A stretch of 64,000 nt of DNA from Amycolatopsis albispora (GCF_003312875.1 NZ_CP015163.1:3534001-3598000); one strand, 5' to 3'. Positions 34,463 through 44,500 are shown, counted from the first letter of the stretch. Notes: a model not told the origin generated them from the letters alone. Numbers and translations are program-made.

Positions 34463-35070
34463 GACTTCCTGGCCTTCTTCTGGATCGTCTTGCCGTCGTA
34501 GTCCTTGCCCAGCAGCGACAGCAGGATGATCAGGCCGCAGCCGATGAACAGCGACGAGTCGGCCACGTTGAACACCGGCCACACGTCACCGTTCGGCGCG
34601 AACACCGAAACGAAGTCGACCACGTGGCCCTGGAGCACACCGGGCGCGCGGAACAGCCGGTCGGTCAGGTTGCCCATCGCACCGGCCAGGATCAGCCCGA
34701 GGCCGACCGCCCAGCCCGGCGAGCGCAGTCGTTTGGCGAACCAGATCAGCGCGATCACCACCGCGCAGGCGATCAGCGCCAGCACCCAGGTCATGCCGGA
34801 CGCCATGCCGAAGGCGGCCCCGGAGTTGCGGATCAGCTGCAGGTAGACCGCCCCGCCGAGGACCCGCACCGGCTCGGCGAACTCCAGTTCGGCCACCGCG
34901 ATCGCCTTGGTCACCTGGTCGGCGGCGAGCACCAGCACGGCGATCACCGCGAGCAGCAGCACCCGCCGCTTCGGCTGGGGTGCGGTCTCGGTGCTGCCGG
35001 TGGTGTCGGTGCCCTCGCTCGGCTCGGCCTCAGGCGGTATCGGCTGGTCGCTCACCACGCCATTGTCCAC
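34459..35070 (-). CDS. lspA: lipoprotein signal peptidase II
   Basis: 203 residues from GTG 35070; GTG 35055 is an alternative and no Shine-Dalgarno decides between them. Four membrane segments; the two catalytic Asp are in GNLTDRLF and [11 protein letters not shown]. It cleaves signal peptides of prolipoproteins at the lipobox Cys. The N-terminal 33 residues are acidic and longer than usual. The gene overlaps its upstream neighbour by 41 bp. Confidence 0.95.
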   Translation of the reverse strand: MDNGVVSDQPIPPEAEPSEGTDTTGSTETAPQPKRRVLLLAVIAVLVLAADQVTKAIAVAELEFAEPVRVLGGAVYLQLIRNSGAAFGMASGMTWVLALIACAVVIALIWFAKRLRSPGWAVGLGLILAGAMGNLTDRLFRAPGVLQGHVVDFVSVFAPNGDVWPVFNVADSSLFIGCGLIILLSLLGKDYDGKTIQKKARKS

Positions 35071-35812
35071 GGCGGGTGACCAGCGCGGCGATCGCCCCGG
35101 CGAGCAGCACCAGGCCGGGGACCAGCCCGGGCGGCGCGGGGATCACCTCCAACGAGCCCACCACGGCCGCCACGGTGATCACCACGAGCAACAGGCTGCG
35201 CTCCAGCCAGGCGAGCACCAGCAGGCCGGCGGTGTAGACGAGCAGGTCGTCCATGCCGGGCAACGCCATCGCCAGCAGCATGCTCGCCGCCAGCCCGGCC
35301 AGCACCCCGCCGAGCCAGCCCGCCACCGTACGGCCGCGGCCGGTGCCGAAGTACGCCCAGGCCAGGCCGAGGAGCCCGAGCCCGCCCAAGGGCAGCACGA
35401 AGGTGGTCACGAAGCCGGATTCGTCGATCAGGCTCCAGCTCGCCGCGCCGAAGATCGACAGCACCATGATCGCCGCGATCCCGCCGGCCACCAGCAGGGC
35501 GACCCGCCACGGCGACGGACGCGGCTTCGCGCGGAAGACGTACCAGGCCACGGTCAGCGCGAACACCAGCAGCGCGCCGACCGGCCAGTCACCGAACGCG
35601 GTGAACGGCTGCGGGCTCTCCAGCGCGACCAGTCCCTGGTCCCCGGTGTAGGCGTACAGCTGCGCGACCGCCACGTTCTCGCCCTGCGGCGCGTAGGCGA
35701 ACCAGCCGAAGTCCTCCCGCGGCGCGAACGCGAGCGCGGCGAGCAGCAGGAACCCGATCAGCGCCAGTGGCAGCCAGTAGTCCCGCCTGCCGTCCGAAAC
35801 CGGTCCGCGCAT
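35030..35812 (-). CDS. hypothetical multi-pass membrane protein
   Basis: 260 residues from ATG 35812, preceded by GGAG 7 nt upstream. About seven hydrophobic helices with few polar loops and a short polar loop GENVAVAQLYAYTGDQG after helix 1. No recognised domain. It is co-directional with and overlaps lspA. Could be an accessory membrane protein; function unknown. Confidence 0.8.
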   Translation of the reverse strand: MRGPVSDGRRDYWLPLALIGFLLLAALAFAPREDFGWFAYAPQGENVAVAQLYAYTGDQGLVALESPQPFTAFGDWPVGALLVFALTVAWYVFRAKPRPSPWRVALLVAGGIAAIMVLSIFGAASWSLIDESGFVTTFVLPLGGLGLLGLAWAYFGTGRGRTVAGWLGGVLAGLAASMLLAMALPGMDDLLVYTAGLLVLAWLERSLLLVVITVAAVVGSLEVIPAPPGLVPGLVLLAGAIAALVTRRGQWRGERPADTA

Positions 35813-35839
35813 GCCGTGCTCCACCCCAGGTCGACGCCG

Positions 35840-37267
35840 TTACGCCGTGAGCCGGGCGCCGATCTCCCGCACCACCGAGACGAGCAGTTCGATGTCCGCC
35901 TCCCCGGTACGCCAGTTGACGATCGCCGGTCGCAGCGCGAGCCGTCCCCGGTACACGGTCGTGCCAGCGTAGACCCGGCCGTCTTCGAGCAGTTCGGCCC
36001 CCAGCCGCCGGTTCAGCTCGTCCAGCCGCTCGTCGCCGAGCCCGTCGCGGCGGTACCGGAAGCAGACCACGTTCAGCCCGGGCGGCGCGAGTGGTTCCAG
36101 GTCGGGTGCCTCGTCGACCAGCTCGCCGAGCAGCCGGGCGAGGTCGTGGTGGCGTTCGACCATGGCGCGGTAGCCCTCGCGGCCGTACGCGCGCAGCGTC
36201 GCCCAGATCGGCAGCGCGCGGGCCCGGCGCGAGGATTCCGGGCCGAGCGAGTTGTAGTTGATCCTGGCTTCGTCGCCGACCGGCAGGTATGCCGCGTCGG
36301 GCATGGCGAACGCCTGCACCAGACGCCGCGGCTCCCGCAGGAAGGCGAACCCGCTTTCGTACGGCACGTTGAGCCACTTGTGCCCGTCGGCCGCGACCGA
36401 ATCCGCCCGCTCGACGCCGTGTACGAGATGCGCCGTTTTCGGGGAAACCGCCGCGAACAAGCCGAAGGCGCCATCGACGTGCAGCCAGGCGCCGTACGCC
36501 TCGGCCAGGTCGGCCAGCTCGCCGACGGGATCGAAGTCGCCCGCGTTGACCTCACCGGCGTTCGCGATGAGCACCGCCGGACCGGCGACGGCGGCGAGTT
36601 CCGTCTCCATCGCGCCCAGGTCCACCCGGCCGGCGTCGTCGCGGGCGAACACGCGCACGGTGTCCCGGCCGCAGCCGAGGATCTGCAACGCCTTGCGGCT
36701 GCTGGGATGCACGTAACCGCTGGAGAGCACCGGCAGGCGCGGCAGGCCCAGCATGCCGTCGGCGCTGACGTCCACGCCGTGCCGTTCGGCCCACCAGTGG
36801 CGGGCGGCGGCGAGCCCGGTCAGGTTCGCCAGCGTCGCGCTCGGCGTCAGCACGCCGCCGTAGGACGCGGGCAGCCCGAACAGGTCCTTCAACCAGCCCA
36901 GCACGACGGTTTCCACCCTGGCCGCGAACGGCGACGCCGGCCAGAGCCCGGCGACCTGGTCGAGCAGCGAGGTCACCCAGTCGCCCGCCTGCGCCGCCGG
37001 GGTCGAACCGCCGACGACGAAGTGGAAGAACCGGGGTCCGGAGGAATGGGTGGCCGCCCCGGTCCCGATCCGCAGCAGTTCGCGGACGCTCGGCAGGGTG
37101 CCGTCGCCGCGTTCCGGCAGCGGGCCGTCCAGTTCGTCGAGCAGCGGGGCACCGGCGGGATCCTGGACCAGCCGGTCGGACAACGTGGCCAGGTACGGCC
37201 CGGCGGCGTCCGCCACCAGTCGCAGCGCTTCGGCCGTCGCTTCGCGTTCGGTCAGCGGATCACTCAT
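35840..37267 (-). CDS. group II PLP-dependent decarboxylase (aromatic L-amino-acid decarboxylase type)
   Basis: 475 residues. PLP Lys in VAADGHKWLNVPYESG near residue 294, with HVDGAFGLF and EVNAGDFDP as cofactor contacts and SSGYVHPSSRKALQILG as the substrate region. Fold-type I group II decarboxylases convert amino acids (glutamate, aromatic or histidine) to amines. The precise substrate cannot be fixed. Leads into the leftward membrane protein/lspA/rluA run with 27-bp spacing. Confidence 0.92.
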   Translation of the reverse strand: MSDPLTEREATAEALRLVADAAGPYLATLSDRLVQDPAGAPLLDELDGPLPERGDGTLPSVRELLRIGTGAATHSSGPRFFHFVVGGSTPAAQAGDWVTSLLDQVAGLWPASPFAARVETVVLGWLKDLFGLPASYGGVLTPSATLANLTGLAAARHWWAERHGVDVSADGMLGLPRLPVLSSGYVHPSSRKALQILGCGRDTVRVFARDDAGRVDLGAMETELAAVAGPAVLIANAGEVNAGDFDPVGELADLAEAYGAWLHVDGAFGLFAAVSPKTAHLVHGVERADSVAADGHKWLNVPYESGFAFLREPRRLVQAFAMPDAAYLPVGDEARINYNSLGPESSRRARALPIWATLRAYGREGYRAMVERHHDLARLLGELVDEAPDLEPLAPPGLNVVCFRYRRDGLGDERLDELNRRLGAELLEDGRVYAGTTVYRGRLALRPAIVNWRTGEADIELLVSVVREIGARLTA

Positions 37268-37305
37268 CCCCGCAGAAGATCACGCCCGGCGGCGCGCGTC
37301 CAGGC

Positions 37306-38637
37306 TCAGGAAAGGAATTCCGGCAGCGGGCGCGGGTCCGGGGTGGGCGCCCAGCGGCCGTCCACCTTGCCGTACTCCCACCGCGCTCCCCTGGCCACGA
37401 TCTGCCGCAGCGCGAGCAGCAGCCGGTCGACGTGTTCCTCCGTGCTGCCGAGGCCGAGGCTGACCCGCACCGCCTGCTGCCCCGCACCACCGGCGAACCG
37501 GATCAGCCGCCGCGTCGCGATGTGCGCGCAGAACGCGCCGTCGCGCACACCGATGCCGTATTCGGCGGAAAGCACCGCGGCGAGCCAGCCGGGTTCGAAG
37601 CCGTCGATGACGAAGCTGAGCGTGCCGACGCGGTCGACGTCGGCGTCGAACAGGCGCAGTTCCGCGAAGCCGGGAACGGACGAGAGCCCGCGGTGCAACC
37701 GGCGCAGCAACGCGTCCTCGTGCTCGCGAATGGCGTCCCAGTTCTCGGAAAGCGCCTCGCACGCCACGCCGAGCGCGTACACGCCGACCGTGTTCGGCGA
37801 ACCGGCTTCGTGGCGCTCCGGCCCGGAGTTCCACACCACGCCGAGCTCGGTGCCGTGGTGCCGCTGCACCGCCTTGGTCGCGCCACCACCGGCGAGGTAC
37901 GGCTGCCCGGCACGCAGCCAGTCGGCACGGCCGACCAGCGCACCCGCCCCGAACGGCGCGTACAGCTTGTGCCCCGACAGCGCCACGTAGTCCACATCCA
38001 GCTCACGCAGGGAGAACGGCCGGTGCGGGGCCAGCTGCGCCGCGTCCAGCGCGATCCGCGCGCCGTGCTTCCGCGCCACCGCGGCGATTTCCGCCACCGG
38101 CAGCAGCTCACCGGTCACATTGGACGCTCCGGTGAGCACCACCAGCCGCGGTCCCGGCGCGCAGGCGGCCAGTGCACTGTCCACAGCGGACACCGCGGCC
38201 AGCCTGGTGCGCGGCGGTTCCACGCGGTGCACGCGCGGCCCGCGCCACGGCAGCAGCGCCGCGTGGTGCTCGGTGTCGAACAGCACCACCGAGGTCTCGC
38301 GCGGCAGGCACTTCGCCAGCAGGTTGAACGAGTCGGTGGTGTTGCGGGTGAAGATCACCGTGTCGGTGGACCGGGCGCCGGTGAAGCGCCGCAACACTTC
38401 CCGGGTGCGCTCATAGACCTTTGTGGACACCTGGGAGGCGAAACCGGCGCCTCGGTGCACGCTGGCGTACCAGGGCAGGAACTCGTCGACGGCGGTGCGG
38501 ACGCGCTGCAGGCACGGCGCGCTCGCGGCGTGGTCGAGGTTCGCGTAACCGATCGTGCCGCCGTTGACCAGCGGCACGGACAACTCGGCACCGGCGACTT
38601 CCGGGACCAGGCAAGGGCGTTCGAGTGCGAGCGTCAT
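37306..38637 (-). CDS. SAM-riboswitch-controlled class V aminotransferase (cysteine-desulfurase-like)
   Basis: 443 residues from ATG 38637. Fold-type I PLP enzyme: NLDHAASAP near residue 34, FTRNTTDSFN, LSGHKLYAPFGAGAL with the PLP Lys near 225 and a conserved Cys in GVRDGAFCAHI near 375, the position of the catalytic Cys in SufS/IscS proteins. It may deliver sulfur or cleave a C-S bond; EgtE-like lyase is an alternative. Its leader carries a SAM-IV riboswitch, which ties it to sulfur amino acid metabolism. Confidence 0.85.
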   Translation of the reverse strand: MTLALERPCLVPEVAGAELSVPLVNGGTIGYANLDHAASAPCLQRVRTAVDEFLPWYASVHRGAGFASQVSTKVYERTREVLRRFTGARSTDTVIFTRNTTDSFNLLAKCLPRETSVVLFDTEHHAALLPWRGPRVHRVEPPRTRLAAVSAVDSALAACAPGPRLVVLTGASNVTGELLPVAEIAAVARKHGARIALDAAQLAPHRPFSLRELDVDYVALSGHKLYAPFGAGALVGRADWLRAGQPYLAGGGATKAVQRHHGTELGVVWNSGPERHEAGSPNTVGVYALGVACEALSENWDAIREHEDALLRRLHRGLSSVPGFAELRLFDADVDRVGTLSFVIDGFEPGWLAAVLSAEYGIGVRDGAFCAHIATRRLIRFAGGAGQQAVRVSLGLGSTEEHVDRLLLALRQIVARGARWEYGKVDGRWAPTPDPRPLPEFLS

Positions 38638-38675
38638 GGGAGGCCTCCTCGAGGTCGGGGACCCCCGCCTCGGAG

Positions 38676-38795
38676 GATCCGCGCTTGCCCGCCACACCTC
38701 GTGACGAGCCAGGTCCTCACCCGGGGCACCCCACCGCGGTTGGAGGGTTGCCGGCCAGCTAGCCGGGGCTTGTCGCTGGCACTCATGACCTACCG
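38676..38795 (-). promoter_or_regulatory. SAM-IV riboswitch
   Basis: Read leftward from 38795, the RNA contains GGTCATGAGTGCCAGCGAC, CAACCCTCCAACCGCGG and TGGGGTGCCCCGGGTGA, which match the SAM-IV aptamer of actinobacteria, and ends near GGCAAGCGCGGATCC. After it, a CCTCCGAGG segment can pair with the GAGGAGG ribosome-binding site of the downstream gene, so translational control by S-adenosylmethionine is likely. Confidence 0.88.
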
Positions 38796-38805
38796 GAAAA
38801 GTTAA

Positions 38806-38843
38806 CCCACTGGGCGGCGCCCGCGCCAGGGCCGCCCAGTGGG
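38806..38843 (-). terminator. intrinsic terminator of the M23 peptidase gene
   Basis: Perfect 13-bp stem (38806-38818 with 38831-38843) and 12-nt loop, beginning 12 bp past the peptidase stop codon and just upstream of the SAM-IV leader. Confidence 0.85.
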
Positions 38844-38854
38844 TGAGACGGCGA

Positions 38855-39505
38855 TCACTCCGCTTCGTACCGGAACCGGCCGGGGAGCTGGACCGCCTGG
38901 CCATCGGCGACGTGCGTCGCGACGCCGCTGTACTGTTCGGCGCCTTCGGTGAACCGCCAGCCGCCGAATTCCTTGCCGTCGACGGGTTCGCCGTGTGCCT
39001 CGGCGACCGTCGTCTGGAGCTGGTGGTAGCCGAGGCCGTCCCAGTCACCCGCCCCCGCGGGCAGCGTCCACAGGGTGAAGTGCACGTGGGCACCCGAACT
39101 GCTGCCGCCGCACGGCAGCGCGTTGCCGGTTTCGCCGAGCACCACGCCCGGTTCGACGGCCTGCCCGTCGGTGACCGCGATCCGCTCCAGGTGGTAGTAG
39201 CCGGTGCGCCAGCCACCGGCGTGGTCGATGGTCACCCAGTCGCCGCCGTCGCAGTGCTGCAGCCGGACCGTCCCGGCGAGCGGCGCGCGCACCAGGCCGT
39301 CGCGCGGGCTCAGGTCGATCGCGTTCTTCACGCCGCTGTTGCCGTTGTCCGAGTGGATGCCCGCCGAGCTGACCGACTGCCCGGTGGCGAACGGCAGCGT
39401 GAACACCGGGAAGGCATCCGCGGCGGACGCGGTCGGGGCGAGCAGGACGCCGCCGGTGAGCACCACGGCTGCCGCCAGTCCACGAAGGTTCGACGAGTTG
39501 ACCAC
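38855..39505 (-). CDS. secreted M23-family metallopeptidase
   Basis: 216 residues from GTG 39505. Signal peptide of about 28 residues (GLAAAVVLTGGVLLAPTASA). The M23 zinc site is visible as HSDNGNSGVKNAIDL near residue 51 (HxxxxxxxxxxxxD) and HVHFTLW near residue 138 (HxH). It cleaves peptide cross-links in peptidoglycan. Compact single-domain form close to LasA/LytM. A Crp-like site lies about 110 bp upstream. Followed by a strong terminator. Confidence 0.9.
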   Translation of the reverse strand: MVNSSNLRGLAAAVVLTGGVLLAPTASAADAFPVFTLPFATGQSVSSAGIHSDNGNSGVKNAIDLSPRDGLVRAPLAGTVRLQHCDGGDWVTIDHAGGWRTGYYHLERIAVTDGQAVEPGVVLGETGNALPCGGSSSGAHVHFTLWTLPAGAGDWDGLGYHQLQTTVAEAHGEPVDGKEFGGWRFTEGAEQYSGVATHVADGQAVQLPGRFRYEAE

Positions 39506-39615
39506 GCGCCGTGCTCCCTACGCTCGCTGTCCACCATTCGGGTTAGTCAATGCGAGCGAAACGTAAGCCATTCGGCGGCAGTTAGGAATACACGAAGTCA
39601 GACAAATCCTTGTCA

Positions 39616-39631
39616 GGTGACCTAGGTCACA
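39616..39631 (-). promoter_or_regulatory. Crp-like palindrome upstream of the M23 peptidase gene
   Basis: On the leftward strand it reads TGTGACCTAGGTCACC, matching TGTGA-N6-TCACA at 9 of 10 fixed positions, and contains a perfect 14-bp palindrome. It ends 111 bp before the peptidase start. Confidence 0.5.
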
Positions 39632-39636
39632 GTGGA

Positions 39637-41115
39637 TCAGTGCCCGGACTCGCCCCGCCAGCGGGCCAGCCTGCCCGCCCGGTCGATGGCCCGCAGGCGC
39701 CGCTCGGCCACCGCCCGCGCCCCCTCGGTGGTGACCACGAGCAGCTGGTCCAGCTCCTGGAGGCGACTGGTGCTCTGCGGGGTGAACGACTTGCCGTCGC
39801 GCACCACCAGGCTCACCGACGCACCCGCCGGGAGCCGCAGCTCGGACAGGTACACCCCGTGCAGCCGCGAGCCGCGCTGGATGCGCACCTGGAGCAGTTC
39901 GGCACCGAGTTCGTCCAGCGGCGCGGCGTCGACCTGGATCTCCTTGGCCTCGGTCGAATCGGACAACCCGAGCAGGCGCCCCAGCGGGGTCAGCGTCGCG
40001 CCCTGCAGCAGCGTCAGCACGATGACCAGCACGAACACCGCGTCGACCAGCTCCTGCGCGCCCGGCACGCCCTCGGCGAGCGGGATCATCGCGAGCACGA
40101 TCGGCACCGCCCCGCGCAGCCCCGCCCAGGACAGGAACACCTGTTCGCGCCACGGCAGCTTGAACGGCAGCGCGGAGACCAGCACCGACGCGGGTCGCGC
40201 GAGCAGCAGCACCACCGCCCCGGCGACCAGCCCCTGCACCAGGCTCTCCAGCAGCCTGCCCGGCGAGGCGAACAACCCGAGCAGCACGAACAGGCCGATC
40301 TGCGCCAGCCAGCCGAGCCCTTCGGCGAAGGACAGCGTGTCGGACCGGTGCGGCAGCCGGGAATTGCCGAGCACCACACCGGCGACGTAGGTGGCGAGCA
40401 GGCCCGAAGCGTGCGCCAGCTGACCGCCGGAGTACGCGACCACGCAGACCGCGACGGTGGCCACCGGGTACAGGCCGGTGGCGGGCAGTGCCGCCTTGCG
40501 CAGCGCCAGCGCGCCGGCCCAGCCGAGCAGCAACCCGATCAGCAGGCCCGCGCCCAGCTCGTAGACCACCAGCAACGGCAGTGTCCAGTCCACTGTGGTC
40601 CCGGTGGCCAGCACGACGACCGCGATGTAGGCGGGCGCGTCGTTGATACCGGATTCGATCTCCAGCGTGCCGACCAGCCGCTTGCCGATGCCCGCCGAGC
40701 GGAGCACGGAGAACACCGCGGCGGCGTCGGTCGAGGCGAGCACCGCGCCCCACAGCAGCGCCATCCGCCAGTCCAGGCCGAGCAGCAGGTGCAGGGCGGC
40801 GCCGGTGATCGCGATGCTCACCCCAACGCCCACAGTGGACAGTGCGATTCCGGGCCACAGCGCCGGTTTGACGGTCTGCCAACGGGTGGTCAGGCCGCCT
40901 TCGGTGAGGATCATCACCAGCGCGGCGAGGCCGAGCGACTGGGTGAGCGTGGCGTTCTCGAACTCCAGGCCGAGCCCGGCTTCCCCGATGAACACCCCGA
41001 TGCCGAGGTAGAGCAGCAGCGAGGGCAGGCCGAGCCGGATCGAAACGCGCACCGCGAGCACGGAAACGAGCAGCACGGCCGCGCCCGCCCCGAGAATGAC
41101 CGGGAGCTGGTCCAT
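39637..41115 (-). CDS. potassium/proton antiporter, CPA1 (NhaP2/CvrA) type with RCK_C domain
   Basis: 492 residues. About 12 membrane segments with WGAVLASTDAAAVFSVLR and IESGINDAPAYIAVV carrying the conserved acidic and Asn/Asp ion-binding residues. The last 100 residues (LDELGAELLQVRIQRGSRLHGVYLSELRLP) form a TrkA-C/RCK_C cytosolic regulatory domain. It exchanges cytoplasmic K+ (or Na+) for protons. Ends 6 bp beyond the Crp-like palindrome on the genome. Confidence 0.92.
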   Translation of the reverse strand: MDQLPVILGAGAAVLLVSVLAVRVSIRLGLPSLLLYLGIGVFIGEAGLGLEFENATLTQSLGLAALVMILTEGGLTTRWQTVKPALWPGIALSTVGVGVSIAITGAALHLLLGLDWRMALLWGAVLASTDAAAVFSVLRSAGIGKRLVGTLEIESGINDAPAYIAVVVLATGTTVDWTLPLLVVYELGAGLLIGLLLGWAGALALRKAALPATGLYPVATVAVCVVAYSGGQLAHASGLLATYVAGVVLGNSRLPHRSDTLSFAEGLGWLAQIGLFVLLGLFASPGRLLESLVQGLVAGAVVLLLARPASVLVSALPFKLPWREQVFLSWAGLRGAVPIVLAMIPLAEGVPGAQELVDAVFVLVIVLTLLQGATLTPLGRLLGLSDSTEAKEIQVDAAPLDELGAELLQVRIQRGSRLHGVYLSELRLPAGASVSLVVRDGKSFTPQSTSRLQELDQLLVVTTEGARAVAERRLRAIDRAGRLARWRGESGH

Positions 41116-41455
41116 CCACCGCCTCCCCTCGTCACCTGATCGCGCATTCAGAATAGTGAACGCGCGTTCTCGTGGTGCGCTCGGTGCAAAAGGTGGATTT
41201 TCGACACATCACCGTCGCTTTTGGTGAATATCGGCTCCACGTCCGCGGAGTCCACATGCGACAGTGGCGCAAACTCGCGGCGATCCCCGCGATAACCGGT
41301 GGCGATGCCGGGAAGGTCGAAGTCGGCGTTCAGCCCGAACCAGCTCCCCGCCTCGGCGAGCGCGCGGCACCCAGCGCTTCGCGGCCGGCGTCCCACCTCA
41401 CCCCGGCTCGTTAGCCCGAATGGCCGCTTGTCCAGACCACCGGGAAAGAGGTGTC
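41116..41455. other. 340-bp region without a confident gene; possible gene remnant
   Basis: Between the antiporter and a tiny rightward ORF. Read leftward from about 41350 to 41148 there is an open frame with codon use resembling real coding sequence in its upstream half (GSWFGLNADFDLPGIATGYRG), but the N-terminus is lost in low-quality sequence and no ribosome-binding site is visible. It could be the remains of a gene. No RNA structure was recognised. Confidence 0.35.
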
Positions 41456-41515
41456 ATGGACCAGGCAGGATTTGTTGTGATCAACAACTTACCGGCGGTG
41501 AAGCTTGGCCCGTGA
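41456..41515 (+). CDS. candidate 19-residue peptide gene with TTA codon
   Basis: ORF of 19 codons (MDQAGFVVINNLPAVKLGP) with AAAGAGG 4-6 nt upstream of ATG 41456. It is AT-richer than its surroundings and contains a TTA Leu codon, rare in such genomes and typical of bldA-dependent genes. Its stop codon lies in the ascending arm of the terminator at 41507-41565. Could be a real small peptide, a leader or a relic of a longer rightward frame. Confidence 0.35.
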   Translation: MDQAGFVVINNLPAVKLGP

Positions 41516-41565
41516 GCGGCGGTGGTCCCCGGTCCCCGCCAATCCCCCGCCGCCGCTCACGGGCC
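41507..41565. terminator. bidirectional terminator of ileS
   Basis: 19-bp stem with one mismatch (41507-41525 with 41547-41565), 21-nt loop, starting 5 bp beyond the ileS stop codon in the leftward direction. Confidence 0.82.
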
Positions 41566-41570
41566 TCCCG

Positions 41571-44500
41571 CTAGTTCTTGCGCACCGCCACGGTCACCTT
41601 GACCCCGTCGCCAACGGTGCCGGTGGAGCCGTCGGCCACCGCGTCGTAGGCCACCGAGGTCGCCAGGGTCTCCCCCGCGACGAACTCCTCGTGCGCCCGC
41701 GCCGCCTCGGTCACCTCGACCGGCGCGTCCACGGTCAACGCGATCCGGTCGGCCACCTCGAGCCCGGCGTCACGCCGCGCCTGCTGCACCACGCGCACCA
41801 GGTCGCGCGCCACGCCCTCGGCCGCCAGCTCCTCGGTCACCTCGGTGTCGAGCAGCACCAGCCCGGACCCGCCCGGCAGCTCGGCCGCCGCGCCCTCGTC
41901 CTTGGCCACCAGCTTGCGGTCGTACTCGGTCTCCAGCAGCTCGATCCCGGCCGCCACCAGCGCGCCACCCTCCGATGTGGACCACTCGCCCGCCTTGACC
42001 GCCTTGATCACCCGCTGCACGTCCTTGCCCAGCCGCGGCCCGGCGGCCCGCGCGTTCACCGCCACCTCGAAGGCGCCGTGCGCGGCCACGTCGCCGGTCA
42101 GCTCGACCGACTTGACGTTCACCTCGTCGCGGATGATGTCGGTGAACTGGCGCAGCGCGTCCACGTCCTCGGCGGCCACCAGCAGCTTCGCCAGCGGCAA
42201 CCGCACGCGCAGCTTGTTCGCCTTGCGCAGCGACAACGCCGACGAGCACACCTGCCGCACCCGGTCCATCGCGGTGACCAGCGCGGCGTCCGCGGGCAGC
42301 TCGGTGGTGCCCGGCCAGTCGGCCAGGTGCACCGAACGGCCGCCGGTCAGCCCGCGCCACACCGACTCCGTGGTCAGCGGCAGCAGCGGCGCCAGCACCC
42401 GGCAGGTCACCTCCAGCACGGTGTGCAGCGTGTCCACCGCGTCCTGCTCACCGGCCCAGAACCGGTCGCGCGAGCGGCGCACGTACCAGTTCGTCAGCAC
42501 CTCGAGGAACTCGCGGACGGTGGCGCAGGCACCGGCGATGTCGCTGACCTCCAGCGCCGCCTCGACGTCGGTGACCAGCTCGTGGGTCTTCGCCAGCACG
42601 TACCGGTCGAGCACGTGCTGCGAGTCGGTGCGCCACTTGCCCTCGGTGCCCTCGGCGTTGGCGTACAACGCGAGGAAGTAGTACGAGTTCCACAGCGGGA
42701 GCACCGCCTGGCGCACCGCGTCGCGGATGCCCTTGTCGGTGACCACGAGGTTGCCGCCGCGCAGGATCGGGCTGGCCATCAGGTACCAGCGCATCGCGTC
42801 GGACCCGTCCCGGTCGAACACCTCGTTGACGTCCGGGTAGTTCCGCAGCGACTTCGACATCTTCTGCCCGTCGGAGCCGAGCACGATGCCGTGCGACACG
42901 CAGGTGCGGAAGGCAGGCCGGTCGAACAACGCGGTGGCCAGCACGTGCAGCGTGTAGAACCAGCCGCGGGTCTGCCCGATGTACTCCACGATGAAGTCAC
43001 CCGGGTAGTGGTGCTCGAACCAGTCCGCGTTCTCGAACGGGTAGTGCACCTGGGCGTACGGCATCGAGCCGGAGTCGAACCACACGTCGAGCACCTCGGG
43101 CACCCGGCGCATGGTGGACTTCCCGGTCGGGTCGTCCGGGTTGGGCCGGGTCAGCTCGTCGATGTGCGGCCGGTGCAGGTCCGCCGGGCGCACGCCGAAG
43201 TCGCGCTCCAGCTCGTCGAGCGAGCCGTAGACGTCGGTGCGCGGGTAGTTCGGGTCGTCCGACATCCACACCGGGATCGGCGTGCCCCAGTACCGGTTGC
43301 GCGAGATCGACCAGTCGCGCGCGTTCTCCAGCCACTTGCCGAACTGGCCGTCCTTGACGTGCTCCGGGTACCAGGTGATCTGCTGGTTCAGCTCGACCAT
43401 CCGGTCCTTGAACTCGGTGACCGCGACGAACCACGAGGACACCGCGCGGTAGATCAGCGGGTTCCGGCAGCGCCAGCAGTGCGGGTACGGGTGCTCGTAG
43501 GTCTCGTGGCGCAGCAGCACCGCGCCCTGCCGCCCGGCCGAGCCCGTGCCGTTCTTGAGGTCCCTGATGATGTTCGGGTTGGCGTCGAACACCTGCTGGC
43601 CGGCGTAGTCGGGCACCTCGGCGGTGAACCGGCCCTTCGAGTCCACCGGGGTGACCGGGGTGATCCCGGCCGCGTCGGTGACCACCTTGTCCTCTTCACC
43701 GTAGGCGGGCGCGATGTGCACCACGCCGGTGCCGTCGTCGGTGGTCACGTAGTCGGCGGACAGCACGCGGTGCGCGTTCTCCTGGCCGAGGAAGTACGGG
43801 AACGGCGGCGCGTAGCGGGTGCCGAGCAGCTCGGTGCCGGTGTACCGCGCCAGCACCTCGGGCTCCTCGCCGAGTTCCTTGGCGTACGCGGCGACGCGCG
43901 CCTCGGCCAGCACGAACCGCCGGTCGCCGGAAGCGACCTGCACGTAGGTGACCTCGGGGTGCACCGCGGTCGCCAGGTTCGACGGCAGCGTCCACGGCGT
44001 GGTGGTCCAGATCAGCAGGTGCGCGCCGTCGAGGTCGTTGCCGTTGCCCTCGAGCCGGAAGCCGACGGTGACCGCCGGGTCCTGGCGGCTGGCGTAGACG
44101 TCGTCGTCCATCCGCAGCTCGTGGTTGGACAGCGGGGTCTCGTCGCGCCAGCAGTACGGCAGCACGCGGTAGCCCTCGTAGATCAGGCCCTTGTCCCACA
44201 GCTGCTTGAACGCCCAGATCACCGACTCCATGAAGGTGGCGTCGAGCGTCTTGTAGTCGTTTTCGAAGTCGACCCAGCGCGCCTGCCGGGTGACGTACTC
44301 GCGCCACTCGCCGGTGTAACGCAGCACGGACTCGCGGCACGCGTCGTTGAACGCGGCGATGCCCATCTCGTCGATCTGCGACTTGTCGGTGATGCCGAGC
44401 TGCCGCTCGGCTTCGAGCTCGGCGGGCAGGCCGTGGGTGTCCCAGCCGAAGCGGCGCTCCACGTGCTTGCCGCGCATGGTCTCGAAGCGCGGCACGATGT

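Noticed and set aside
34907..37990. Open frame of 1027 codons on the + strand
   Set aside because: It runs antisense through lspA, a membrane protein, the PLP decarboxylase and the aminotransferase genes and has no ribosome-binding site or recognisable domain.
38172..38182. Near match to a DnaA box (TGTCCACA)
   Set aside because: It is a single site inside a coding region and belongs to the GTCCACWGTGGAC word family; there is no cluster as at an origin.
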